NCBI RefSeq assembly: GCF_032878975.1
Contig: NZ_CP043875.1
Location: 922,370 to 986,369 of the forward strand
DNA from: Methanoplanus sp. FWC-SCC4
Lineage (GTDB): Archaea > Halobacteriota > Methanomicrobia > Methanomicrobiales > Methanomicrobiaceae
Length of the DNA stretch: 64,000 nucleotides
Direction of reading: 5' to 3'
The notes beneath the pieces were generated by a model. That model was not told where the DNA came from. It was given only the letters and a program-made list of their open reading frames with translations, and did not search any database. Each line of letters begins with the position of its first letter. The stretch's first letter is position 1. Of the stretch, positions 18,594-27,753 are shown one piece after another. A program made the position numbers and the translations under genes.

Positions 18594-18938
18594 CTATCCT
18601 TCTGAAAACTCTTCAATTGCAAGCTGGTACATCCAGTCCATTAAATAGGGACATTCTTCCACAGTGCATTCCTCCTCACAACCTATGCAAGGCAATAGTT
18701 CCCCGCCGGCAAGCAGTAGTGATGGGTTGACTGCGCGTTTTCTTGCTTTTAGAAGATATGTCTTGACTCCGTCGGATTTGTACTCTATTCTTTCAATCTG
18801 TTCGCTATCGGTCAGTTTTTTTACAATTCTCGAACATTTTCTGCTGTCGATATCTAAAACTTTCCAAAGCTCACTCTGAAGTACTCCTTCGGGTTTGGAC
18901 TGAATTATTTTGAACGCTTCTTCTTCAATTTCGGACAT
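18594..18938 (-). CDS. Winged-helix factor with RPC39/TFE-beta-like iron-sulfur motif
   Basis: About 114 residues from the ATG at 18938. Residues 5-70 form a winged helix. The C-terminus reads LPC-x2-C-x3-C-x4-CPYLMDWM, which closely follows the end of the RNA polymerase III subunit RPC39, LPC-x2-C...C...C-x-Y-x3-W, where the cysteines hold a 4Fe-4S cluster. The archaeal relative is TFE-beta, which helps promoter opening. I infer this to be a short TFE-beta-like protein; a simple redox-sensing HTH regulator is the alternative. It lies just downstream of the Sm-like gene on the same strand. Confidence 0.6.
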   Translation of the reverse strand: MSEIEEEAFKIIQSKPEGVLQSELWKVLDIDSRKCSRIVKKLTDSEQIERIEYKSDGVKTYLLKARKRAVNPSLLLAGGELLPCIGCEEECTVEECPYLMDWMYQLAIEEFSEG

Positions 18939-18957
18939 AAAGCTCAAAAAGTTTATT

Positions 18958-19194
18958 TTAAATTAATGGTGCTATGGTCAGGATGTTGCTTCCGCGAATA
19001 ACTACAGTTCCAAGATTCCTGCCTCTTTCACCATCAACATATTCTGTTGCCTGATCCATCTGAATATTCAGGTGTTCATCTACTGCAACAAGTTTTCCCT
19101 GAAGTTTTTTGCCCTCATCTTTGATTTCAACGGATATTTTGGAATCAACAAGAGCGGATACTTTCTTAATTGGCAGAACAATGCTATTAACCAT
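18958..19194 (-). CDS. Archaeal Sm-like (LSm) RNA-binding protein
   Basis: A 78-residue protein of Sm fold: LVDSKISVEIKDEGKKLQGKLVAVDEHLNIQMDQA (Sm1) and LGTVVIRGSNILTIAP (Sm2, with the RG pair that contacts RNA). LSm proteins form six- or seven-member rings that bind U-rich RNA. I start at ATG 19194 instead of the TTG two codons upstream. It probably shares a transcript with the winged-helix gene 19 bp downstream. Confidence 0.88.
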   Translation of the reverse strand: MVNSIVLPIKKVSALVDSKISVEIKDEGKKLQGKLVAVDEHLNIQMDQATEYVDGERGRNLGTVVIRGSNILTIAPLI

Positions 19195-19283
19195 CGTCAA
19201 TTATATGGATAGCCAGCTAAATAATCATTTCCCTTAAATACAAACCGGCAGAGAAAAAAAGATAATAAAGATATTTATTTTGT

Positions 19284-20174
19284 TTATTTCATAATTTCTT
19301 CAAGCCTTTCAATAATCCCCTGACTTCCCACATATATGGGAGTTTTATGATGAGGTTCCTCTGGTTTTACTGACAGGAGATCCCTTTTGCCGTCTGAAAT
19401 AGCTCCTCCTGCCTGTTTTGCGATGAATCCTATTGGATTAGCTTCAAAGACAAGTCTTAATTTGCCTTTTTCATTTTTTACGGTTGCAGGATAACAGTAA
19501 ACGCCTCCGTATTTCAGAATCTGGTGAAAATCAGCAACAAAAGACCCGGAATATCTTAGTTTCCCTCCCTGTTCCTCAATTTCGGTTATGAACTTTTCAT
19601 GCTCTTTTGTCCATTCTCTTTTTAGTGCGCCGCTTCCGTAGATTTTTCCTTCTGGAATTTTTACAGGTCCTTCAAGCATCTGGTAAGTTTCCTCGTCAAG
19701 TGCAAATGTGTAAACACCATCTCCGACTGTGATTGTTAAAACAGTCATCGGCCCGTACAGCATATACATTGCAGCTTTTAGATCCTTTCCACAGTTGAGT
19801 GCAGATCCGTTGTCATATATGCCGATTATGGTTCCTACGCAAAGATTTACCTGTATAAGTGAAGAACCGTCAAGGGGATCCATTACAACAGCGTATTCTG
19901 CCTTTGCATCCGGAAATTTTAGAATTTCATCCTTTTCTTCAGATGCAAGTTCTTTTACGAGTTTTGAATTTTTCAAAACTTCTGTTATGTGATTATCTGC
20001 CCACACATCAAGTGCCGCCTGCTGTTCACCCGATGCATTTTCAGTATCTGCATAAGACTGATTTTTAATAAATGCCTCTCTTATTGCAACAGCCTGGACG
20101 GATATTAACTCAATAAGTTCTTTTAATTCTTCTTTGCAGTCTGTTTTATCAAGATATTCCCGCAATGTTGTCAT
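19284..20174 (-). CDS. fbp: Fructose-1,6-bisphosphatase, class I
   Basis: A 296-residue class I enzyme. The metal-binding motif MDPLDGSS is at about residues 97-104, LRYSGSFVADFHQIL and the late GGAISDGKRDLL are also typical. It removes the 1-phosphate of fructose bisphosphate in gluconeogenesis, which autotrophic methanogens need. Many archaea use a bifunctional aldolase/phosphatase instead, so a class I enzyme may reflect transfer from bacteria. GGTGAGATC lies 2-8 nt before the ATG as the ribosome site. Confidence 0.92.
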   Translation of the reverse strand: MTTLREYLDKTDCKEELKELIELISVQAVAIREAFIKNQSYADTENASGEQQAALDVWADNHITEVLKNSKLVKELASEEKDEILKFPDAKAEYAVVMDPLDGSSLIQVNLCVGTIIGIYDNGSALNCGKDLKAAMYMLYGPMTVLTITVGDGVYTFALDEETYQMLEGPVKIPEGKIYGSGALKREWTKEHEKFITEIEEQGGKLRYSGSFVADFHQILKYGGVYCYPATVKNEKGKLRLVFEANPIGFIAKQAGGAISDGKRDLLSVKPEEPHHKTPIYVGSQGIIERLEEIMK

Positions 20175-20333
20175 TTGATCTCACCAACCATTTAATTGCA
20201 TTTGATATTGTCTTTAATAATTAATCTTGATTTTGAAAAACAAAGTTTTGCCCTTAACATTATAAATGTAAATTGACAGGAATCTTTGGATTCAATTTTA
20301 TCAAAAATAGGTTTTATGATTTAATTTGCTGAA

Positions 20334-20807
20334 TTAATTTGAAATTATCTGATTTTCGTCGGCAGTTTTGACATTTATTTCAAGAACGCCGTTTCTAAAA
20401 TGATATTTCATTGTCTCTTTTTTAATATCAGGCACCTCGATTTTTGCCTCATGTTTAACATCATTTGAGAATGATGTTATCTGAAGATGATTTTCCTGAA
20501 CTGATATTGCTGTGTTGTATATATCAGCACCGGGAATATCTGCATAAATCTGAACATTGTCGCCGTCTTTGTGAACTTCTGTGTGGGGTGTATTTACCCT
20601 GACGTTTTGAGAGTTGCATGATGATTTGGTATCATCCTCATCATCATCGAAGTCATAATTGTTTAAATCCAGGGGAAGTCTTCCTCCGGTAATGGTAATT
20701 GAGAATTTTCCATCCTGTGGAAAATTCCCCTTCTTTGTTGCCTGTTCAAGCATTTTACGGATTATTTCGCTGATGTCGTTTATACCGTCTTTGTTGTCTT
20801 CTGACAT
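20334..20807 (-). CDS. Hsp20/alpha-crystallin family small heat shock protein
   Basis: A 157-residue protein. An acidic, disordered first half (DFDDDEDDTK near residue 53) leads into an alpha-crystallin domain from about residue 75: DNVQIYADIPGADIYNTAISVQ and a late FRNGVLEINV, the conserved G-x-L motif. Small heat shock proteins hold unfolding proteins in oligomers. The gene sits 24 bp downstream of cdc48 on the same strand, so the two are probably one operon. Confidence 0.82.
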   Translation of the reverse strand: MSEDNKDGINDISEIIRKMLEQATKKGNFPQDGKFSITITGGRLPLDLNNYDFDDDEDDTKSSCNSQNVRVNTPHTEVHKDGDNVQIYADIPGADIYNTAISVQENHLQITSFSNDVKHEAKIEVPDIKKETMKYHFRNGVLEINVKTADENQIISN

Positions 20808-20831
20808 GTTATGGATTGCCCCGGTTTTAGT

Positions 20832-23330
20832 TTAATCTGCTTTAAGTAGTATATCTTCAAGCCTGACTGTTAAGTTTTGGATTGTTGCAATATCTTTCTT
20901 TCTGGCGTAAGTTGCATTCCTTAACTCTTCTGCTGCCGTTTTTCTCTCTTCTGTCTCTTCTCCGTAGCCTGCACGCATGATAACGGATGCAGCTTTTTCA
21001 AGTATGGCTCTCTCGTCCTGACTGTACAGTACAGGCCAGGCTTTTTTCTCATATGCCTCTATTGCCTCCCTGTCCAGTGTCCCTTTCACTTTTTTCATGG
21101 ATTTGCCGAAGTGTGCTTTGGTTACACGCACATTTGAAAGCGCATCAGATCTTTCAATTTCAGTTTTTCCTGCCATTGCATTCAGGAATTCACGCATTGC
21201 TTCCAGTTTTGCCTCGCGTACGACCATTTCAATGTCAGCACCAACGTACCCTTCAGTTTTTTTCACAAGTTCTTCAATATCAATGTCTTTTGAGATGACC
21301 GAATCCGTGCCTTTGAGGTAAACTTCAAAGATCTTTCTTCTGCTTTCCGCATCAGGAGGCGGAACGTAAATAATTCTGTCAAGACGTCCCGGCCTCATAA
21401 GGGCTTCGTCAAGCATATCCGGTCTGTTGGTTGCACCAAGAACTGTTACATTTTTCAGTTCTTCCATACCATCGAGTTCGGTTAAGATCTGGCTGACAAC
21501 ACTTTCTGTAACATGTGATGAAGAACCCTGATATGCTCCTCTTTTTGGAAGAAGTGCATCGATTTCATCAAAGAATATTATAGATGGTGCTGCCTGTCTT
21601 GCTTTTCTGAAGATGTCTCTTATGCCTTTTTCTGATTCGCCTACCCACTTTGAGAGGAGTTCGGGTCCTTTTACCGATATGAAGTTGCATTCACTTTTGT
21701 TTGCGACAGCCTTTGCAAGCAGGGTTTTTCCTGTTCCCGGAGGACCAAAGAGAAGTATTCCGCCCGGAGGTCTGGTATCAAGTCTTTCAAAGATTTCAGG
21801 ATATTTCAAAGGCCATTCAACTGCTTCGGTAAGTTCTGTTTTTACATCCTCAAGGCCGCCGATGTCATCCCAGGAAATATCAGGAATTTCAACGAGTACT
21901 TCACGCATTGCGGAAGGTTCCACGTGTTTTAATGCCGCTTCAAAGTCAGTGAGTCTGACTTTTAACCTTTCAATGATTTCTATGGGTATGTCTTCGCCTG
22001 TTTTGACGTCCTTTAACTCTTCACGAAGAGCATGCATTGCAGCTTCTTTTACGAGGAGTGAGATGTCTGCACCGACAAATCCATGGGTGACAGCAGCAAA
22101 GGGTTCTAAAAATTTCCTCCTTTTGATTTCATCCTCATGCTTTTTGCCTTCCTGCTCTCCGGCTTCTGCAAATGTTTTACCAAGCTCTATTGCTTCTTCT
22201 CCGGTAATTTCAATGCCGCTTAAGTCAAGAGGAACGCCCCTTGTGTGAACCTGGAATATTTCAAGGCGTCCTTTTTTGTCAGGTATACCAATCTCAATTT
22301 CCCTGTCAAAACGACCGCCCCTGCGCAGTGCGGGATCAATTTTGTCGGGAAGATTTGTAGCGGCAATTACTATTACTTCACCACGGCCTTTCAGGCCGTC
22401 CATTAATGCGAGGAGCTGTGCAACGACTCTTTGTTCCACCTCTCCTTTTGTTTCTTCACGTTTTGGTGCGATTGAGTCTATTTCGTCTATGAAGATGATA
22501 GTGGGAGCATTTTGCTGGGCTTCCTCAAATACTTCCCTTAATTTGCTTTCACTCTCTCCATAGTACTTGCTCATGATCTCCGGACCGGAAAGTGTGATGA
22601 AATGTGCATCTACTTCATTTGCAACCGCCTTTGCAATGAGGGTCTTGCCTGTCCCCGGAGGTCCGTAGAGGAGAACTCCTTTTGGAGGTTCAATCCCGAG
22701 TCTTTCAAAGATCTCAGGATGCTTTAGAGGAAGCTCAATCATCTCACGTACCTGATCAAGTTCTCTTCCAAGACCGCCTATGTCTTCATAGTGAACATCC
22801 GGAATTTCCTTTATGCCTTCTTTTGATTCGTAAGGTTTTTCTTTAATTTCAATTTCAGTCTGCGGACTGACTATCGCAATACCATCCGGTTTTACTTTTG
22901 ATATTACAAAGGTCAGGGCATTACCCATAATGTTTACACGGAACAGTTCTCCTTCAGTGACAGGCCGTCCATTTAGGAGTCTTGCCATGTAATGTTCCCC
23001 GCCCTGAAGAGATACCGGCTGTGTCGGCTGGATCACCAGTTTTTCAGCGTAACGTGCCTCAACTTTTTTTATGGAAACTTTTTCATCAATACCGGTCTGT
23101 GCATTGCTTCTGATATTTCCGTCAATACGAACAATGCCTCTCCCTGTATCCTGTGAATAACCAGGCCAAACAGTTGCTGCGGCCTTTTTTTGTCCCTTAA
23201 TTTCAATCACATCACCACTGCGAAGGCCGAGTGCCTGCATTATTTCGATACTCACACGGGCTATTCCCCGTCCTGCGTCCTGGTGTGATGCTTCTTTTAC
23301 TGTAACTTCAAATGCTTGTGAATTTGTCAT
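20832..23330 (-). CDS. Cdc48/VAT-type AAA+ unfoldase
   Basis: An 832-residue AAA+ protein with an N domain (double-psi barrel, residues 1-180) and two ATPase rings. Walker A GPPGTGKT occurs at residues 223-230 and 529-536, with Walker B IIFIDEID and IIFFDEID. It forms a hexamer that threads proteins, often feeding the 20S proteasome. Between the rings there is a lysine/glutamate-rich insert around residues 388-406. The C-terminus, LLKAD, has no HbYX proteasome-docking motif. GGAGGT lies 10 nt upstream of the ATG, and a long palindrome sits over the likely transcription start. Confidence 0.95.
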   Translation of the reverse strand: MTNSQAFEVTVKEASHQDAGRGIARVSIEIMQALGLRSGDVIEIKGQKKAAATVWPGYSQDTGRGIVRIDGNIRSNAQTGIDEKVSIKKVEARYAEKLVIQPTQPVSLQGGEHYMARLLNGRPVTEGELFRVNIMGNALTFVISKVKPDGIAIVSPQTEIEIKEKPYESKEGIKEIPDVHYEDIGGLGRELDQVREMIELPLKHPEIFERLGIEPPKGVLLYGPPGTGKTLIAKAVANEVDAHFITLSGPEIMSKYYGESESKLREVFEEAQQNAPTIIFIDEIDSIAPKREETKGEVEQRVVAQLLALMDGLKGRGEVIVIAATNLPDKIDPALRRGGRFDREIEIGIPDKKGRLEIFQVHTRGVPLDLSGIEITGEEAIELGKTFAEAGEQEGKKHEDEIKRRKFLEPFAAVTHGFVGADISLLVKEAAMHALREELKDVKTGEDIPIEIIERLKVRLTDFEAALKHVEPSAMREVLVEIPDISWDDIGGLEDVKTELTEAVEWPLKYPEIFERLDTRPPGGILLFGPPGTGKTLLAKAVANKSECNFISVKGPELLSKWVGESEKGIRDIFRKARQAAPSIIFFDEIDALLPKRGAYQGSSSHVTESVVSQILTELDGMEELKNVTVLGATNRPDMLDEALMRPGRLDRIIYVPPPDAESRRKIFEVYLKGTDSVISKDIDIEELVKKTEGYVGADIEMVVREAKLEAMREFLNAMAGKTEIERSDALSNVRVTKAHFGKSMKKVKGTLDREAIEAYEKKAWPVLYSQDERAILEKAASVIMRAGYGEETEERKTAAEELRNATYARKKDIATIQNLTVRLEDILLKAD

Positions 23331-23352
23331 GTTGGTTAAACCTCCAAGATGT

Positions 23353-23379
23353 TATATTTACCAAATGTTAGTAAATATA
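23353..23379. promoter_or_regulatory. Long palindrome over the cdc48-hsp20 promoter
   Basis: TATATTTAC and GTAAATATA form a perfect 9-bp inverted repeat with a 9-nt spacer; 11 of 12 positions pair when the arms extend inward. On the cdc48 strand a TATA-like TTTAAATA lies at about 23384-23393, which puts transcription start near 23362, inside the palindrome. A repressor here would block polymerase. In Archaeoglobus and Pyrococcus, hsp20 and cdc48-type genes are controlled this way by HSR1 and Phr. Confidence 0.55.
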
Positions 23380-23510
23380 TTATTTAAATATGTGCCTCGT
23401 GACAATTTTTTTCATTCTTTATTTGAAGTATTTTAGTATCTGGATTATGTTTAAAAACTGATAAAAAACAGGTGAAAATGATAAATCTGGATTTGATTTA
23501 GCAAAAAAAA

Positions 23511-23924
23511 TTATTTTGGAATATCTTCATCAGGGAAATGTGTTTTGAAGACACGAAGAGAGGATGCAAGAAGTTTTGTTTTTCCAATCATTGCTGCGAT
23601 GAGTATGGTATCCAGGATTTCTTCTTTTGTTGCGCCGTTTTCCATTGCGGCTTTTATATGTACATTTAAGCAGTTGTCGGCATCTGCTGCGACTGCAGCT
23701 GAAATTGTTATCAGCTCAGCGGTTTTTGGATCAAGGTTTTCCGGCCTTAATGTCATATATTCAGCGAGTGCAGTTGGTGCAAATGATTCAGGTCTCTGAC
23801 GAAGGACCTTAAAAATAAAAGGAACCTGTCCCATAATTTCTTTAAAGTCTTCTAAAAGATCATCGCCGATTTCATCTGCGTGGCTGAAAAATTCATCAAC
23901 TGCTTTTTGGCTATTTTCTTTCAT
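23511..23924 (-). CDS. Carboxymuconolactone decarboxylase (CMD/AhpD-like) family protein
   Basis: A 137-residue all-helical protein with the CMD core ADNCLNVHIKAAMENGATKEEILDTILIA. AhpD-type enzymes use C-x-x-C-x3-H; here the first cysteine is alanine, leaving one cysteine and the histidine. A disulfide reductase role is therefore doubtful. It overlaps the aroD stop by 4 bp and follows it in the same transcript. The true substrate is unknown. Confidence 0.8.
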   Translation of the reverse strand: MKENSQKAVDEFFSHADEIGDDLLEDFKEIMGQVPFIFKVLRQRPESFAPTALAEYMTLRPENLDPKTAELITISAAVAADADNCLNVHIKAAMENGATKEEILDTILIAAMIGKTKLLASSLRVFKTHFPDEDIPK

Positions 23925-24556
23925 ATTATCATTTCAAGTATCTTTTTCATATCACTAATATGATACTGTCCGGTTGCGGCTTTTTCTCCGGAATGGCAGT
24001 AAACTATCATTGAACCAAATAAAAGAAGAACCACCCTCGCCCATCTGAACTCTTCACCCATGACGCTTGTAATAACTGGTTTTTCTGCATCAATTGTGAA
24101 ACGGATGAAGGAGAGTAGGTCTTCATTACTCCCTGGAGTTACCACAATTTTAGGGATGTCACCATATCCTTTTAATTCCCGGTGAATTGAGAGCAGTTCA
24201 TTATTGTCAGGCATATAGTTCAGGTGCGCGGAAGCGATTATCTTTGTGTCTGTTTCCTTAATATCTTTGGAGAAGTGTGAAAATTTTCTTTCAATATCAA
24301 TATAGTCCGCACAACAGCACCAGGGTTCAATTATTTTTCTCCAGTCTTCATCACCACCTTTAAATTTTCCGCCTTCCTCAAAACTTCGGATTGTGGCTAT
24401 TATGGGAATATTCAGTCCATTTTTACATAATTCTATTAATTCTCTGCTATCTCTTTCATTTGAAATCAAATCAATTCTGATTTCACAAAAGTCTGCACCA
24501 GTAAGTTTTGCATTGTTCCAGTCTGCCGGAGAAGATATAGAAAGTGCTGTTTTCAA
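23921..24556 (-). CDS. aroD: 3-dehydroquinate dehydratase, type I
   Basis: About 211 residues. Type I enzymes make a Schiff base to remove water from 3-dehydroquinate in the shikimate pathway. CEIRIDLI (general region of the conserved ExR) is at residue 24 or so, IIASAHLNYMP carries a catalytic histidine, and KIVVTPGSNEDLL should contain the Schiff-base lysine. I prefer the TTG at 24556 because AGGTGAT lies 5 nt before it; the GTG three codons upstream overlaps that site. Confidence 0.85.
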   Translation of the reverse strand: MKTALSISSPADWNNAKLTGADFCEIRIDLISNERDSRELIELCKNGLNIPIIATIRSFEEGGKFKGGDEDWRKIIEPWCCCADYIDIERKFSHFSKDIKETDTKIIASAHLNYMPDNNELLSIHRELKGYGDIPKIVVTPGSNEDLLSFIRFTIDAEKPVITSVMGEEFRWARVVLLLFGSMIVYCHSGEKAATGQYHISDMKKILEMII

Positions 24557-24687
24557 ACCAATCACCTGAAAAACAATAGATTATTTGTGCTGATCAAAGA
24601 TTAATTATCTTTTCAAAAAATAAAAAATAAAGACGAATTATAAGCATCAGTTTCGGCATTATAATATTGATATTATCCGGTGATTTT

Positions 24688-25449
24688 TTGAAGGTAAATT
24701 TTGGAGGATTTGTTCCTTTAAGTACAGTGGACTGGCGCGGAAGGTCTGTATGCACAGTTTTCTTTCGTGGTTGTCCTGTAAGGTGTCATTACTGTCACAA
24801 TAAAGAATTGCAAACAGGTCTTGATTTGCGTGAAACAGATGAAATTGTTGATATGATCAGACAGTCGAAAATTGCAGCATCCGGTGTAATATTCTCCGGT
24901 GGGGAGGCTGCAATGCAAAAAGATGCTCTGATCGAACTTGCCAAAAGATCAAAAGAAATGGGTTTATGCGTAGGTTTACAGACCAACGGGGCTTTTCCCG
25001 AGACTCTTGAAGAACTGATCTCAAAAAAGGCTGTTGATCTCATTCATCTTGACATTAAAACAAGATGGGAACATTATCCGCATTTATTAAAGGTCAGTAC
25101 CGGCATAACCGATAAAATAAAGGAATCCCTGAATATTTGTAAGGATGCATATAATAACGGTAGTCTTCCTGAATTACAGGTAGTCTGCACCCTGTTTCCC
25201 GGAAGGGAGGATGATGCATATTATATCTCAAAAGAAACAGAAGGGCTGAATCTTGTTCTTCAGCAGGGTGTGACAGGAAATATTCCCCCCCTCTCGTTTG
25301 GTGATCTTAAAAAAATTGCAGATAAAATTCATCGGGATGTTTATATAAGGACGCGGGAAGACGGTGAAGTTAGATACGAAAACAACAAGATAATAATTGC
25401 AGATTCAATAGTGCTCACTGACATATTGCAGGCGCGAAGAAATTATTAG
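24688..25449 (+). CDS. Radical SAM activating protein for anaerobic ribonucleotide reductase (NrdG2-type)
   Basis: About 253 residues. FRGCPVRCHYCHN holds the C-x3-C-x2-C cluster motif that binds 4Fe-4S and SAM, preceded by STVDWRGRSVCTVFFRG, which is typical of this NrdG2 subfamily. GVIFSGGEAAMQ is the GGE SAM-binding motif. The enzyme would install the glycyl radical on class III ribonucleotide reductase. A TTG at 24688 with GGTGAT 4 nt upstream is the better start; a TTG seven codons earlier is possible. The reductase is not in the window. Confidence 0.82.
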   Translation: MKVNFGGFVPLSTVDWRGRSVCTVFFRGCPVRCHYCHNKELQTGLDLRETDEIVDMIRQSKIAASGVIFSGGEAAMQKDALIELAKRSKEMGLCVGLQTNGAFPETLEELISKKAVDLIHLDIKTRWEHYPHLLKVSTGITDKIKESLNICKDAYNNGSLPELQVVCTLFPGREDDAYYISKETEGLNLVLQQGVTGNIPPLSFGDLKKIADKIHRDVYIRTREDGEVRYENNKIIIADSIVLTDILQARRNY

Positions 25450-25479
25450 ATCAATACTTAGTTTAACGGTGATATATCA

Positions 25480-26028
25480 ATGAAGATTATAGGCGTTGTC
25501 GGAATGCCGGCAAGCGGTAAAGGTGAATTTTCACGAATCGCAAAGGAAATGAACATACCCATAGTTGTACTGGGTGATATTATCAGAAATGCCGTCAAAG
25601 ATGCAGGTCTAAAAATCACAGATAAAAATATGGGGGAGATGTCCAAATGTCTGCGTCGGGGTCTTGGTATGGATGCACTGGCACAGCTTTCAATACCTAT
25701 AATTGAAGAGCAAAAAGGAAATATTGTAATCGTTGACGGCATCAGAGGTGACGCCGAGGTAGATACACTTTCAGGGCATTTCCATGATTTTCATCTTGTA
25801 GCAGTACATTCATCGTTTGAAACAAGACTTAAACGCCTTTCTGAGAGAAAAAGATCAGATGATCTTCCGGATGCTGATAGCCTTAAAATGCGTGATGACA
25901 GGGAAATCGGGTGGGGTCTTTTGAATGCATTTTCAATGGCGGATTTAAAAATTGACAATGAAGGGACTATGGAAGAGTTTGAAATGAAAGTAAAGGATAC
26001 TCTTTACAAATTAAGGATGGAAAAATGA
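25480..26028 (+). CDS. UPF0200 family P-loop kinase-like protein
   Basis: A 182-residue P-loop protein similar to dephospho-CoA and adenylate kinases: GVVGMPASGKGEFSRIA is the Walker A region and VVLGDIIRNAVKDAGL follows, as in UPF0200. The lid region is LKRLSERKRSDDLPD. Its substrate is unknown. GGTGATA lies 5-6 nt before the ATG. The stop overlaps the next start by 4 bp, so it is coupled to the TIM-barrel gene and RNase Z. Confidence 0.8.
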   Translation: MKIIGVVGMPASGKGEFSRIAKEMNIPIVVLGDIIRNAVKDAGLKITDKNMGEMSKCLRRGLGMDALAQLSIPIIEEQKGNIVIVDGIRGDAEVDTLSGHFHDFHLVAVHSSFETRLKRLSERKRSDDLPDADSLKMRDDREIGWGLLNAFSMADLKIDNEGTMEEFEMKVKDTLYKLRMEK

Positions 26029-26798
26029 GTTGCGATTATTATTTTGCTTCATCTGCCAAAGTCTGGTCTTCAATAGAATGGGTATATGGAATTGAAGAAA
26101 CCGGTTATGACGGATGGGAGATTTCTGCGGATGGCAACTATCGTCTTGACAATAAAGAGGCAAATTCAAGAATAAAGGAAGTTCTTGAAACAACAACCCT
26201 CAAAGCATCTGTTCATGCCCCCTTCGCTGATTTAAACCTTGCTTCGATGAATCATCCGATATATAATGAAACAATTCGTCAGATGAATGAATGCATAAAG
26301 CTTGCCTCGGATTTCACTGACAGGGTTACAATTCATCCCGGATATCTGTCCCCTGCCGGAAAACTGGTTCCGGATAAAGTATGGGGTCTTCAAAAAGATG
26401 CACTGACAGAGATTGGCAAAGTTGCTTTGGAATACGGAGTCCGGGTAGGTCTTGAAAATATGCCGGATATACCTGATTTTTTGTGCAGGGACTGCAATGA
26501 GATATTTGGGATGATAGACAGTGTTGATGGTATGGGCATTACTATCGATCTCGGTCATGCAAATACTGTCGGCCAGCTGGACAAATTTCTTTCAAGACTA
26601 TGTGATGCAGGCCACCTGCATATTCATGACAATATGGGAAAACGTGATGATCACAGTCCGCTTGGTGAGGGAAATATTGACTGGGACAAGGCAGGTGCTT
26701 TGATAAAAAAGAATTATTCGGGCATTTGTGTTGTGGAAGGGAGAAGCATTGAGGAATCAAAGAAGAGTCTTGGTGTAATTAAGAGGTGCTTTTTATGA
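26025..26798 (+). CDS. Xylose-isomerase-like TIM barrel protein (sugar phosphate isomerase/epimerase)
   Basis: A 257-residue AP endonuclease 2/xylose isomerase-type TIM barrel. SVHAPFADLNLAS, VTIHPGYLS, VGLENMPDI, ITIDLGHANTVG and LHIHDNMGKRDDH place the metal-ligand histidines, glutamate and aspartate in the usual order. Members act as sugar epimerases or as endonuclease IV; the substrate cannot be read here. It overlaps both neighbours by 4 bp in one operon with RNase Z. Confidence 0.8.
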   Translation: MSCDYYFASSAKVWSSIEWVYGIEETGYDGWEISADGNYRLDNKEANSRIKEVLETTTLKASVHAPFADLNLASMNHPIYNETIRQMNECIKLASDFTDRVTIHPGYLSPAGKLVPDKVWGLQKDALTEIGKVALEYGVRVGLENMPDIPDFLCRDCNEIFGMIDSVDGMGITIDLGHANTVGQLDKFLSRLCDAGHLHIHDNMGKRDDHSPLGEGNIDWDKAGALIKKNYSGICVVEGRSIEESKKSLGVIKRCFL

Positions 26799-27733
26799 GT
26801 GGAGAAACCCTCCAGGTATATTTTTTAGGCACAGCAGGTGCGCTTCCAACTCCCTATCGGAATCCTTCATGTATAATGGTCAGAAGAGGCTCGGAAACCC
26901 TTCTTTTTGACTGTGGTGAAGGTGCCCAGCAGCAGATGATGCGTGCAAAAACAGGTTTTACAGTTGACGCTGTCTTTATTTCACACTGGCATGCTGACCA
27001 TTATCTCGGGCTTTTAGGGCTTGTTCAGACCATGTCTTTCATGGGGAGAAAAGACCCCCTGATGATTTACGGGCCAAAATGGATTTTTGAATTTGTTGAA
27101 CATGTGGAAAACATTTCAAAGACAAAGCTTGGATACAGAATTATCCCGTCTGAACTTAAGCACGGCTCTGTTGTTCCTTTTAATGGTTATACAATCCGTG
27201 CATTTTCTTCAAAACACGGCATGCCGGGTCTTGGATATATTCTTTTTGAAGATGAAAGACCGGGAAGATTTGATCGTGAACATGCAATATCCCTTGGAAT
27301 AAAACCCGGTCCTTTATTTGGAAGACTTCAGCGCGGACAAACTATTACTATTGAAAGAGATGGTGAGGAGGTTTTAATCAAACCTTCTGATGTAATGGGA
27401 GAATCAAGACCGGGCCGGAAACTGATATATACGGGAGACACCCGGCCTGACTGTAATAAATGGCGTGAATGGGGAGAGGAAGCTGATATTCTCATACATG
27501 ATGCGACTTATGATGATGCCGAATCAGTAAGGGCAAAGGAAGTTTTTCACTCTACGGCCGGCGAGGCAGGGAGTATAGCAACCAGGATTAATGCGCAGAG
27601 ACTGGCCCTTGTACATATAAGCTCACGTTACACAAATATGACAAGTCATATACAGGATGCCGAAAAACAGTTTAAAGGCGATATAATAGTACCTGAAGAT
27701 CTTGACATGATTGAGATCCCATATCGGAGTTGA
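26795..27733 (+). CDS. rnz: Ribonuclease Z (tRNA 3' endonuclease)
   Basis: About 312 residues of metallo-beta-lactamase fold. The motif SHWHADHYLG gives the HxHxDH zinc ligands; a flexible arm of FGRLQRGQTI type, LIYTGDTRP and the late LVHISSRY complete the site. It cuts precursor tRNA after the discriminator base. I start at ATG 26795, which overlaps the previous stop and has AGAGGTG 5-6 nt upstream. Confidence 0.94.
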   Translation: MSGETLQVYFLGTAGALPTPYRNPSCIMVRRGSETLLFDCGEGAQQQMMRAKTGFTVDAVFISHWHADHYLGLLGLVQTMSFMGRKDPLMIYGPKWIFEFVEHVENISKTKLGYRIIPSELKHGSVVPFNGYTIRAFSSKHGMPGLGYILFEDERPGRFDREHAISLGIKPGPLFGRLQRGQTITIERDGEEVLIKPSDVMGESRPGRKLIYTGDTRPDCNKWREWGEEADILIHDATYDDAESVRAKEVFHSTAGEAGSIATRINAQRLALVHISSRYTNMTSHIQDAEKQFKGDIIVPEDLDMIEIPYRS

Positions 27734-27753
27734 TTTAAAAATGGGTGATGATG

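Noticed and set aside
21613-22248. 211-codon + strand frame inside cdc48
   Set aside because: Fully antisense to the conserved AAA+ domains; low-complexity serine-rich translation and no ribosome site.
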